Positions 24,525 to 32,775 of a stretch of DNA of 64,000 nt are shown piece by piece. Below the pieces are notes generated by a model that was not told where the DNA came from, made no database searches, and saw only the letters and a list, made by a program, of their open reading frames with translations. This DNA is from Lachnospiraceae bacterium. GTDB taxonomy: Bacteria > Bacillota_A > Clostridia > Lachnospirales > Lachnospiraceae. The stretch lies in assembly GCA_017391465.1 (NCBI GenBank), contig JAFOYH010000101.1, positions 28,339 to 92,338 of the forward strand, in the 5' to 3' direction. Every line of letters starts with the position of its first letter. Position 1 is the first letter of the stretch. The position numbers were made by a program, and so were the translations under genes.

Positions 24525-25082
24525 ATGATGACAGAAATTTCTCTAAATATTCTCGATGTGGCGGAGAATTCGATTCGTGCAAAAGCGTCTCTTATTGAGA
24601 TTGTTGTAGATGCAGATGTTATGAAGAACCGCCTGATTGTAATAATTAAAGATAATGGTTGTGGAATGAGTTCTGAGCAGCTTGAGCATGCGACGGACCC
24701 ATTTTTTACGACCCGGACAACCCGAAAGGTCGGACTCGGAATTCCGTTTTTTAAGATGGCCGCACTCAGTGCAGACGGAGATTTTGAAATCGTGTCAAAG
24801 GTAGGCGAGGGCACTGTGGTTCGTGCAGAATTTCAGCTGGATCATATTGACCGTATGCCATTAGGAGATATTAATGGAACCATTTACACACTGGTTCATT
24901 TTAATCCGGACATCGATTTTTGCTATACGTATCGATATGGGGAACGTGAATTTTTATTAGATACACGGCAGATGAGAGAGATCCTGGGCGGTATTCCATT
25001 GAATGTACCGGAAGTTTCTGAGTATATACAGGATTATTTAGAGGAGAATAAACGAGACGTGGATGGCGGTGCCATCCTATGA
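24525..25082 (+). CDS. HATPase-domain protein in the hydrogenase operon
   Basis: This 185-residue protein has a GHKL ATPase domain in its first 110 residues: N box LDVAENSIRA, G1 DNGCGM, and a G2-like TTRKVGLGIPFFK. A short C-terminal part (about 110-185) has no recognised motif. There is no kinase dimerisation or receiver domain. It starts three bases after hydC with no good ribosome site, so translation is probably coupled. Such ATPases are a known companion of hydC-hydB-hydA in Clostridia, but their role is not established. A regulatory or assembly function is inference. Confidence 0.85.
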   Translation: MMTEISLNILDVAENSIRAKASLIEIVVDADVMKNRLIVIIKDNGCGMSSEQLEHATDPFFTTRTTRKVGLGIPFFKMAALSADGDFEIVSKVGEGTVVRAEFQLDHIDRMPLGDINGTIYTLVHFNPDIDFCYTYRYGEREFLLDTRQMREILGGIPLNVPEVSEYIQDYLEENKRDVDGGAIL

Positions 25083-25097
25083 TTAGGAGGTAGCTAT

Positions 25098-25469
25098 ATG
25101 AAATCCCTTGAAGAATTAAGAGCGATTCGTGAAAGAATGCAGGGAAAAGTTGGAATGCGTTCCGAAGATGCCAACCAGATTAAAATTGTTGTGGGTATGG
25201 CAACTTGCGGTATTGCCAGTGGAGCAAGACCTGTATTGAATGTACTTGCGGATGAAGTTCAGAAACGCGGTATGTCCAACGTAGTTGTAACACAGACAGG
25301 ATGTATTGGTTTGTGCCAGTATGAACCGGTTATTGAAGTTTATGTTCCTGGTAAAGAAAAAGTAACCTACGTAAGAATGAATGTAGATAAAGCAATCGAA
25401 ATGCTTGAACAGCATATCGTGCGCGGCTATACTCTTGGAAAATATACATTAAACGAAACAAACTTATAA
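25098..25469 (+). CDS. Small [2Fe-2S] thioredoxin-like ferredoxin
   Basis: This 123-residue protein has the thioredoxin-like [2Fe-2S] ferredoxin fold. A Cys in GMATCGIASGA and two in TGCIGLC are visible. The usual fourth ligand of the pattern is less clear, so the cluster assignment rests on family resemblance to the HydB N-terminal domain, which shows the same TGCxGLC motif. AGGAGG precedes ATG 25098. It lies between the HATPase and hydB, the position where a fourth hydrogenase subunit occurs in some tetrameric enzymes. It may be an electron carrier for the complex. Confidence 0.82.
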   Translation: MKSLEELRAIRERMQGKVGMRSEDANQIKIVVGMATCGIASGARPVLNVLADEVQKRGMSNVVVTQTGCIGLCQYEPVIEVYVPGKEKVTYVRMNVDKAIEMLEQHIVRGYTLGKYTLNETNL

Positions 25470-25483
25470 TGAGGAGGTAGACT

Positions 25484-27274
25484 ATGTATCGTGCGCATGT
25501 CCTGGTATGCGGTGGAACGGGATGTACTTCCTCCGGCAGCCAGAAAATTATCGAACGTTTAAAAAGAGAATTGGATAAACAGGGATTAACAAAAGAAGTA
25601 TCTGTTGTACAGACAGGTTGTCATGGTCTTTGTGCCCTTGGTCCAATCATGGTTGTTTATCCAGAAGCAATTTTTTATTCCATGGTTAAGGAAGAAGATA
25701 TTGCGGAAATCGTTGAAGAACATTTGTTAAAAGGCCGTGTTGTTAAACGTCTTGTATACGATGAGACATTAACAGACGAAGGTGTTAAATCCCTTGCTGA
25801 AACAGATTTCTATAAAAAACAGCACCGTGTTGCATTGCGTAACTGCGGTGTGATCAATCCGGAAAATATTGAAGAATACATCGGTACACATGGTTATGAA
25901 GCTCTTGGCCGCGTGCTTACAGAGATGACACCAGACGATGTTATTCAGACAATTTTAGATAGTGGTCTCCGTGGTCGTGGCGGTGCAGGTTTCCCAACAG
26001 GTTTAAAATGGAAATTTGCTTCCTCCAACAGAGGACAGGTTCAGAAATTTGTTTGCTGTAATGCGGACGAAGGTGACCCGGGTGCTTTCATGGATCGTTC
26101 CATCCTTGAAGGTGACCCACACGTTGTATTTGAAGCGATGGCTATCGCTGGTTATGCGATTGGTTCCAATCAGGGTTATATTTATGTTCGTGCAGAATAC
26201 CCAATCGCTGTAAAACGTCTTGAAATTGCCCTTGCTCAGGCAAGAGAGTATGGATTACTTGGTAAAGATATCTTCGGTTCCGGTTTCGATTTCGATATTG
26301 ATCTTCGTTTAGGTGCCGGTGCATTTGTATGTGGTGAAGAAACTGCTCTTATGGTATCCATCGAAGGTAATCGTGGTGAACCAAGACCAAGACCTCCTTT
26401 CCCTGCAGTGAAAGGTTTATTTGGACAGCCAACGATCCTTAACAACGTTGAAACATATGCAAACATTCCACAGATCATTTTGAATGGTCCAGAATGGTTT
26501 GCGTCTATGGGTACAGAAAAATCCAAAGGAACAAAAGTATTTGCTGTTGGCGGTAAGATCAACAACACAGGTCTTGTAGAAATTCCTATGGGTACAACAC
26601 TCCGTACAGTTGTTGAAGAAATCGGCGGCGGTATCCCTAATGGCAAGAAATTTAAAGCAGCTCAGACAGGTGGACCATCCGGCGGATGTATCCCTGCTGA
26701 ATATTTTGATATTCCAATCGACTATGATAACCTTCTTGAAATCGGTTCCATGATGGGTTCCGGTGGTTTGATCGTTATGGACGAAGATAACTGTATGGTT
26801 GATATTGCAAAATTCTTCCTTGAATTTACAGTTGACGAATCCTGTGGTAAATGTGCACCTTGTCGTATCGGTACAAAACGTATGCACGAAATTCTCGACA
26901 AGATCACAAAAGGCGAAGGTACTTTAGAAGATTTGGATCGTTTGGAAGAATTGGCTTATTACATTAAAGAAAATGCTCTTTGCGGTCTTGGCCAGACAGC
27001 TCCAAACCCTGTATTATCCACATTGCGTTTCTTTAGAGACGAATATGTAGCACATGTTGTAGATAAGAAATGTCCTGCGGGTGTATGTAAACATCTTCTT
27101 TCCTTCCGTATTGATGCAGACAAATGTAAGGGCTGTACATTATGTGCACGTGTTTGTCCTGCAGGTGCAATTTCCGGCAAACTTAAAGAACCTCACAGCA
27201 TTGACACATCAAAATGTGTTAAATGTGGTGCTTGTATGGAAAAATGTCGTTTTGGTGCAATTTATAAAGAGTAA
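25484..27274 (+). CDS. hydB: Bifurcating hydrogenase subunit HydB (NuoF-like flavoprotein)
   Basis: This 596-residue NADH-oxidising flavoprotein is the place where bifurcation is thought to occur. In order: an N-terminal thioredoxin-like [2Fe-2S] domain (CGGTGCTSSG, TGCHGLC); the FMN/NAD-binding core with GRGGAGFPTGLKW and CNADEGDPGAFMDR; an SLBB part; the [4Fe-4S] motif ESCGKCAPCRIGT; and two C-terminal [4Fe-4S] ferredoxin motifs (CKGCTLCARVCPAG and CVKCGACMEKC). The extra C-terminal clusters distinguish HydB from plain NuoF. AGGAGG precedes ATG 25484, and the stop overlaps the hydA ribosome-site region. Confidence 0.95.
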   Translation: MYRAHVLVCGGTGCTSSGSQKIIERLKRELDKQGLTKEVSVVQTGCHGLCALGPIMVVYPEAIFYSMVKEEDIAEIVEEHLLKGRVVKRLVYDETLTDEGVKSLAETDFYKKQHRVALRNCGVINPENIEEYIGTHGYEALGRVLTEMTPDDVIQTILDSGLRGRGGAGFPTGLKWKFASSNRGQVQKFVCCNADEGDPGAFMDRSILEGDPHVVFEAMAIAGYAIGSNQGYIYVRAEYPIAVKRLEIALAQAREYGLLGKDIFGSGFDFDIDLRLGAGAFVCGEETALMVSIEGNRGEPRPRPPFPAVKGLFGQPTILNNVETYANIPQIILNGPEWFASMGTEKSKGTKVFAVGGKINNTGLVEIPMGTTLRTVVEEIGGGIPNGKKFKAAQTGGPSGGCIPAEYFDIPIDYDNLLEIGSMMGSGGLIVMDEDNCMVDIAKFFLEFTVDESCGKCAPCRIGTKRMHEILDKITKGEGTLEDLDRLEELAYYIKENALCGLGQTAPNPVLSTLRFFRDEYVAHVVDKKCPAGVCKHLLSFRIDADKCKGCTLCARVCPAGAISGKLKEPHSIDTSKCVKCGACMEKCRFGAIYKE

Positions 27275-27288
27275 TGGAGGACAAAAGA

Positions 27289-29031
27289 ATGGGCGATATT
27301 ACAATTAAAATTAATGGTATGGATGTAACCGCTCCAGCTGGCTCCACAATTCTCGAAGCTGCCAGACTGGCGCATATTGAAATTCCTACTTTATGTTTCT
27401 TAAAAGAAATCAACGAAATCGGCGCATGCCGTATGTGTGTTGTTGAAGTTAAAGGTGCAAGAAGCCTTGTAACAGCTTGTGTATATCCAATCAACGAAGG
27501 TATGGAAGTTTGGACAAATACAGCAAAAGTTCGTGAATCCCGTAAAACTACATTGGAATTACTTCTTTCAAACCATAAGAAAGAATGCCTTTCCTGTGTG
27601 CGCAGCGGTAACTGTGAGCTTCAGCAGATGTGTAAAGCTTACGGTGTTACAGAAGAAAACAAATATGCAGGCGATATGCTTAAATGTGAAATCGATGCAT
27701 CTGCAGCACATATGATTCGTGATAACAGCAAGTGCGTTCTTTGCCGTCGCTGTGTCGCTGTATGTGAAAAAGTTCAGGGTATCGGTGTTATCGGTGCAAA
27801 CGGTCGTGGCTTTAGTACGTATATCGGTTCTGCGTTTGATATGGATCTTGCAGATACAAGCTGTGTATCCTGTGGTCAGTGTATCGCTGTTTGTCCAACA
27901 GGTGCACTTTATGAAAAAGATTCTATTGATGAAGTACTTGCAGCAATTGATGATCCTGAAAAATATGTATGTGTTCAGACTGCTCCGGCTGTTCGTGCAG
28001 CTCTCGGTGAAGAATTTGGTTATCCAATGGGCACAGATGTGGAAGGAAAGATGGCAGCAGCACTTCGCCGTATCGGTTTTAATAAAGTATTCGATACAGA
28101 TTTCAGTGCTGACTTGACAATTATGGAAGAAGCGCATGAATTCCTGGATAGAGTACAGAATGGTGGAAAACTTCCGCTGATTACATCCTGTTCTCCAGGC
28201 TGGATTAAGTATTGTGAACATTACTTCCCTGAAATGACAGAAAATCTTTCTTCCTGCAAATCCCCTCAGCAGATGTTTGGTGCTGTATTAAAAACATATT
28301 ATGCTGAAAAGATGGGCATTGATCCTAAGAATATCGTCAGTGTAAGTATTATGCCATGTACAGCAAAGAAATTTGAAATCGGTCGTGACGATCAGAGTGC
28401 AGCAGGTGTTCCTGATGTGGATTACTCCTTAACAACACGTGAACTTGCACGTATGATTAAACGTCTTGGTATTAAATTTACAGAACTTCCAGATGAAGGT
28501 TTTGACGATCCGTTAGGTGAATCTACAGGTGCAGCAGTTATCTTCGGTGCGACAGGCGGTGTTATGGAAGCAGCACTTCGTACAGCAGTAGAAACATTAA
28601 CTGGTGAAGAACTTGCGAAACTCGATTTCGAAGAAGTTCGTGGTACCCAGGGAATCAAAGAAGCTGCTTATAACGTCGCAGGCATGGATGTTAAAGTTGC
28701 TGTTGCATCCGGTCTCGGCAATGCAAGAGAACTTTTGAACAAAGTAAAATCCGGTGAAGCAGACTATCACTTTATCGAAATCATGGGATGTCCAGGAGGT
28801 TGTGTCAATGGCGGCGGTCAGCCTCAGGTTTCCGGCGAAGTTCGCAACACTGTGGATGTACAGGCAATTCGTGCAAGTGTATTGTATGCAAATGATGCCG
28901 CAAAATCTATTCGTAAATCTCATGAAAATCCGGCAATTAAGAAGATTTATGAAGAATACTTTGAAGCACCAGGCAGTCATAAAGCACACGAAGTACTTCA
29001 TACAACATATGTAAAACGTACAGTTCATTAA
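27289..29031 (+). CDS. hydA: [FeFe]-hydrogenase catalytic subunit HydA
   Basis: This 580-residue catalytic subunit produces or uses H2. An N-terminal [2Fe-2S] domain (CFLK to GACRMC) is followed by a His/Cys-ligated [4Fe-4S] motif (HKKECLSC), two ferredoxin [4Fe-4S] motifs, and the H-cluster domain. L1 is TSCSPGW (Cys301), L2 MPCTAKKFE (Cys357), and L3 MGCPGGCVNGGGQP (Cys501, Cys505). L1 has Ser302 where many single-subunit enzymes have a second Cys; I recall this form in multimeric clostridial enzymes. A small-subunit-like tail with HKAHEVLHTTY closes the chain. The start is ATG 27289: GGAGG at 27276-27280 sits between it and the in-frame ATG 27274, which overlaps the hydB stop. Confidence 0.95.
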   Translation: MGDITIKINGMDVTAPAGSTILEAARLAHIEIPTLCFLKEINEIGACRMCVVEVKGARSLVTACVYPINEGMEVWTNTAKVRESRKTTLELLLSNHKKECLSCVRSGNCELQQMCKAYGVTEENKYAGDMLKCEIDASAAHMIRDNSKCVLCRRCVAVCEKVQGIGVIGANGRGFSTYIGSAFDMDLADTSCVSCGQCIAVCPTGALYEKDSIDEVLAAIDDPEKYVCVQTAPAVRAALGEEFGYPMGTDVEGKMAAALRRIGFNKVFDTDFSADLTIMEEAHEFLDRVQNGGKLPLITSCSPGWIKYCEHYFPEMTENLSSCKSPQQMFGAVLKTYYAEKMGIDPKNIVSVSIMPCTAKKFEIGRDDQSAAGVPDVDYSLTTRELARMIKRLGIKFTELPDEGFDDPLGESTGAAVIFGATGGVMEAALRTAVETLTGEELAKLDFEEVRGTQGIKEAAYNVAGMDVKVAVASGLGNARELLNKVKSGEADYHFIEIMGCPGGCVNGGGQPQVSGEVRNTVDVQAIRASVLYANDAAKSIRKSHENPAIKKIYEEYFEAPGSHKAHEVLHTTYVKRTVH

Positions 29032-29045
29032 TGAAAAGTTTATAG

Positions 29046-29078
29046 GGTCCTGTCCGCACGGCGGGCGGGACCTTTTTT
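29046..29078 (+). terminator. Terminator of the hydC-hydA operon
   Basis: The arms 29046-29057 and 29061-29072 form 12 pairs (two G-T) around a three-base loop, G/C-rich, with a T run to 29078. The next gene therefore needs its own promoter, which I could not place with confidence in 29079-29221. Confidence 0.9.
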
Positions 29079-29221
29079 ACGATTATCAAATGTATTATGG
29101 TTATATAAAGACAATAGAAAACATATAACCACTTATAAATCGTAGAATGAAAAAAATTGCCCGAGAGTATGGGAAGTATTTTAGAGTGTAGTTGCTAAAA
29201 TATAAAAATGGAGGAATTGAC

Positions 29222-30985
29222 GTGAAAATCATCGACTTTAAAACAGCGAGTTGTAAACATTGTTATAAATGCGTGCGTTCATGTTCTGTGAAAGCAATCA
29301 AAGTTAAGAACGCTCAGGCGCAGATCATGAAAGAATACTGTATTTTGTGTGGGAAATGTCTGGAAGTGTGTCCACAAAATGCAAAAACATTTGTTAGTGA
29401 TCTGGAACGTGTTCAGTATTATATTCGTTCCGGTGAGAAAGTCGTTGTTTCTATCGCACCATCTTATCTTGGCATTATGGATTATGAAACACCGGGTCAG
29501 GTTGTTGATGCTCTATTGAAGCTTGGTTTTTATGCAGTCCGCGAAACAGCAGAAGGGGCTGCATATGTAACGGATGAATATGCCAAATTGCTTTTAGAAG
29601 GACAGATGACTAATATTATTACGACCTGTTGCCCAAGCGTAAATGATCTGATCGAAAAATATTATCCATCGTTAGTTTCTTATATGGCTCCTGTTGTATC
29701 ACCAATGGTTGCCCATGGTCGTTTGATTAAAAAAATTTATGGTGAAGATACAAAAGTTGTGTTTCTTGGACCATGTGTGGCAAAAAAAGAAGAAGCGGAA
29801 GAAGATGAACGTACAGAAGGCGCCATTGATGCGGTTATTCACTTTGGCGAGTTGATGGAATGGATGGCAGCAGAACATATTTCACTGAGTGCATGTGAAA
29901 ACAAACCAATGGCCAATCCGGATCCTAAGGTGAATCGTCTTTATCCGATCAGCCGTGGTGTTATGCAGTCTGTGATGGTTTCAAAAGTTGGTGTTTATTC
30001 TATTTCCGGTGAGGATGGCTCTGTGGGACGTGAGCTTTTAGCAGGAAAGTACAGACGTTTGTTTGTAGACGGCATTGAAAACTGTCGCGAACTTTTAGAT
30101 GCTATGGAAGCTGGTGAAATTAAGAACTGTTTTATTGAAATGAATATGTGTGAAGGCGGATGTATTAAAGGGCCGGCAACGACGAAGATGGAATATTCGA
30201 GATACCGTGCACGTTTTAATATTGAAGACCAGATCGAATATACACCCGCTGTAATGCAGGAGATTCCGGATAAAATATCAATGGTAAAAGAATTTTATTC
30301 AAGAAAAGAAGAAGATCGTCAGCCAACAGAAGCACAGATTCAGGAAATTTTAAAAGCAACAGGAAAATATAATAAAGATCAGGAATTGGATTGCGGTGCC
30401 TGTGGTTATACAAGCTGTCGTGAAAAGGCAGTCGCTGTTTTTCAGGGAAAGGCTGAGTTGGATATGTGCCTGCCTCATACATTTGAACAGGCTCGGTCCA
30501 TGTCAAATCAGGTTCTTGAAGCTACGCCAAATTTAATCATGGTGATTCGACCGGATATGACGATTAAAGAGTTTAATCGAAAAGCGCAACGTGTTTTTAA
30601 GACACCGCGTCAGGATGCTATTGATCATTATATTTATGAATTTATGGATGCCGCTATTTTTGAAGAGGCATTAAACGAACGTAAGACAATCACCCGTCGT
30701 AAGGCACATTTGGACGCTTATGGCATTTCTGTATTAATCAGTGTAGTTTATATGGAAGATCAGGAGGCATTACTGACCATTATTCAGGATGTAACCGCTG
30801 AAGAGAAAGAACTGGAACACCAGTATCAATTGAAAATGAAAACCGTTGAGGCGGCTCAGAAGGTTATTGATAAGCAGATGATGGTTGCCCAGGAGATTGC
30901 AGGACTTCTTGGAGAAACAACAGCGGAAACAAAGGCGACTTTGAATAAGCTGAAACGCTCCATTCTTGAAGATGATGCAAAATAA
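29222..30985 (+). CDS. Sensory [FeFe]-hydrogenase with PAS domain (HydS, group C type)
   Basis: This 587-residue protein has two N-terminal [4Fe-4S] motifs (CKHCYKCVRSC, CILCGKCLEVC). The hydrogenase domain has L1 TTCCPS (Cys136, 137), L2 GPCVAKKEE (Cys185) and L3 MNMCEGGC (Cys310, 314), the pattern known for group C sensory hydrogenases. A CxxCxxxxC cluster (Cys391, 394, 399, with Cys416) follows, then a PAS domain (about 435-545) and a charged helical end suited to dimer or coiled-coil signalling. It lacks a kinase or cyclase output, so the partner is probably the PP2C phosphatase 17 bases downstream. The start is GTG 29222 behind GGAGG (29210-29214). Confidence 0.9.
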   Translation: MKIIDFKTASCKHCYKCVRSCSVKAIKVKNAQAQIMKEYCILCGKCLEVCPQNAKTFVSDLERVQYYIRSGEKVVVSIAPSYLGIMDYETPGQVVDALLKLGFYAVRETAEGAAYVTDEYAKLLLEGQMTNIITTCCPSVNDLIEKYYPSLVSYMAPVVSPMVAHGRLIKKIYGEDTKVVFLGPCVAKKEEAEEDERTEGAIDAVIHFGELMEWMAAEHISLSACENKPMANPDPKVNRLYPISRGVMQSVMVSKVGVYSISGEDGSVGRELLAGKYRRLFVDGIENCRELLDAMEAGEIKNCFIEMNMCEGGCIKGPATTKMEYSRYRARFNIEDQIEYTPAVMQEIPDKISMVKEFYSRKEEDRQPTEAQIQEILKATGKYNKDQELDCGACGYTSCREKAVAVFQGKAELDMCLPHTFEQARSMSNQVLEATPNLIMVIRPDMTIKEFNRKAQRVFKTPRQDAIDHYIYEFMDAAIFEEALNERKTITRRKAHLDAYGISVLISVVYMEDQEALLTIIQDVTAEEKELEHQYQLKMKTVEAAQKVIDKQMMVAQEIAGLLGETTAETKATLNKLKRSILEDDAK

Positions 30986-31002
30986 ATGAAAGTTGGTGTG
31001 AT

Positions 31003-32172
31003 ATGAATGTCAGTATTGATGTTTCATGGAAAAGTTTAAATAAAATGGGTGAAGAGCTTTGCGGCGACAAGGTGGAAATTTTAAAGACGGCAGATTCGGA
31101 CATTGTTATTTTAGCCGATGGTATGGGCAGCGGTGTAAAAGCCAATATTCTGGCAACGTTGGCATCGAAGATTTTAGGAACTATGTTTCTGGAAGGTGAA
31201 CCTATTGAAGAGGCCGTAGAAACACTGGCGAGCACTCTGCCAATCTGTAAAGTTCGTGGTATTTCCTATTCAACATTTAGTATTCTTCAGATTTTTCATA
31301 GCGGCGATGCCTATCTGGTAGAGTTCGACAATCCCGGGTGCATATTCGTACGTAATAAAAAATTGATGACAATTCCTGATAATATTCGCGAAATCAGTGG
31401 TCGAAAGATTCGAGAATATCGTTTTAAAGTTCAGACGGATGATTGTTTTGTGTTGATGAGTGATGGAACGATCTATGCTGGTGTTGGAGAGCTGTTAAAT
31501 TTTGGCTGGACATGGGAAAGTATGGCGGATTATACGCTGAAATGTGTCAAAGAGACGAAGTCTGCGGCACGTATTGCATCGATGCTTAGTCAGGCTTGTG
31601 ACGATTTGTATCAGCAAAGACCAGGAGACGATACGACAGTAGCGGTAGCTCGGGTTATTGAACGTCGTCTTGTGAATTTGTTTTCAGGTCCACCGGAAAA
31701 TAAAGAAGATGATGCAAGATTAATGGCAGATTTTATGACCTCTGAAGGAAAAAAAGTCGTTTGTGGCGGAACAAGCAGTAAAATTGTGGCGAATTATCTT
31801 CACAAAGAAATTACAAATAATGATGATGGGATTAAAGCAGTGCCGCCAACGGCAAATATTGCCGGCATGGATCTTGTGACGGAAGGCGTTTTAACCATGA
31901 GTCATGCCTATAAACTTCTTCGAAGATTTGATGAAGGAGATATTGATGCGGATTTCTTTGATGCTTTGGATGCAGATAATGGTGGAGCTGCGTTGGCACG
32001 TCTTCTTCTGGAAGAATGCACCGAATTAAATATGTATATCGGCAGAGCATCCAATGAGGCAAATCACGAAGGCAAAGCTTTATTTGATATTAGTGTTCGT
32101 AAAAACCTTGTTTTACAATTAAAAGAAGTTATGGAACACTTGGGTAAGCAGATTAATATTACATATTATTAA
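31003..32172 (+). CDS. SpoIIE-type PP2C phosphatase with unknown C-terminal domain
   Basis: Residues 1-220 form a SpoIIE-like PP2C serine/threonine phosphatase. The metal-binding motifs ADGMGSG (about 37-43), LMSDG and GDDTTVAVARV are present. There is no sensor or membrane segment. Residues 225-389 form a separate region (ADFMTSEGKKVVCGGTSSKI onward) that I do not recognise. It immediately follows the PAS-containing sensory hydrogenase and is very likely its output partner. Group C hydrogenases next to PP2C phosphatases are a known arrangement. The phosphoprotein target is not in the window. The ribosome site (TTGGTG) is weak, which suggests coupling. Confidence 0.88.
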   Translation: MNVSIDVSWKSLNKMGEELCGDKVEILKTADSDIVILADGMGSGVKANILATLASKILGTMFLEGEPIEEAVETLASTLPICKVRGISYSTFSILQIFHSGDAYLVEFDNPGCIFVRNKKLMTIPDNIREISGRKIREYRFKVQTDDCFVLMSDGTIYAGVGELLNFGWTWESMADYTLKCVKETKSAARIASMLSQACDDLYQQRPGDDTTVAVARVIERRLVNLFSGPPENKEDDARLMADFMTSEGKKVVCGGTSSKIVANYLHKEITNNDDGIKAVPPTANIAGMDLVTEGVLTMSHAYKLLRRFDEGDIDADFFDALDADNGGAALARLLLEECTELNMYIGRASNEANHEGKALFDISVRKNLVLQLKEVMEHLGKQINITYY

Positions 32173-32192
32173 TATAGAAACGGGGCGATGAG

Positions 32193-32750
32193 ATGTTTTG
32201 TGTTCGGTGTGGTACAGAATGCGTTGAACATTTTGAAGGTGAAATAATACGTCAGCGCTGTCCAAAATGTGGTTATATTCATTACAAAAATCCATATCCA
32301 TGCATTGCGGCTATTGTGGTAAATTCCGAAGGAAAAATTTTATTGGGAAAGCGCAGTGCGGAATCGATTTATCCATTTAACTGGTGTCTGCCATGCGGAT
32401 ATATAGAATATGATGAAACCTATGTAGAGGCGACCGTACGAGAGGTTAAAGAGGAAATGGGCCTTCTGGCAGTTCCAGATGGAATCATCAATGTTGTATC
32501 CAATCATTTTGATAACGGTGTCCATTCTCTGGTTGTGGTTATGTTGGCTCATTACGATGGAGCTGAAGATCCTGTTCCGGGAGATGATATTATCGAAGCT
32601 GGATGGTTTGATCCGGAAGATTTGACTCAGTTGCCAACGCTGGCATTTTCGGCCGATAAATTTATCATTACAAAATATCATCAAATGATGAAAGAACAGG
32701 GAGATATCACAAAAATTACACTGGAAGGACATTCGGTTTATGGCGTATAA
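32193..32750 (+). CDS. Nudix hydrolase with N-terminal zinc ribbon
   Basis: This 185-residue protein combines a zinc ribbon (CVRCGTEC and CPKCGY, Cys3/6 and Cys23/26) with a Nudix domain. The Nudix box is complete: G-x5-E-x7-REVKEEMGL in the segment from GYIEYDE. This zinc ribbon plus Nudix layout resembles NADH pyrophosphatases, but the downstream SQPWPFPxS motif of NudC is not seen, so the substrate is uncertain. It starts 21 bases after the phosphatase and could be its co-transcribed neighbour. The following peptidase gene starts 25 bases later. Confidence 0.88.
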   Translation: MFCVRCGTECVEHFEGEIIRQRCPKCGYIHYKNPYPCIAAIVVNSEGKILLGKRSAESIYPFNWCLPCGYIEYDETYVEATVREVKEEMGLLAVPDGIINVVSNHFDNGVHSLVVVMLAHYDGAEDPVPGDDIIEAGWFDPEDLTQLPTLAFSADKFIITKYHQMMKEQGDITKITLEGHSVYGV

Positions 32751-32775
32751 AATAAAACAGTGAAAGGAAATGACT

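Noticed and set aside
27568..28221. Long minus-strand frame (217 codons) inside hydA
   Set aside because: It is rich in Cys, His, Phe and Thr as expected from the complement of Fe-S coding sequence, has no ribosome site and lies fully within a convincing gene.
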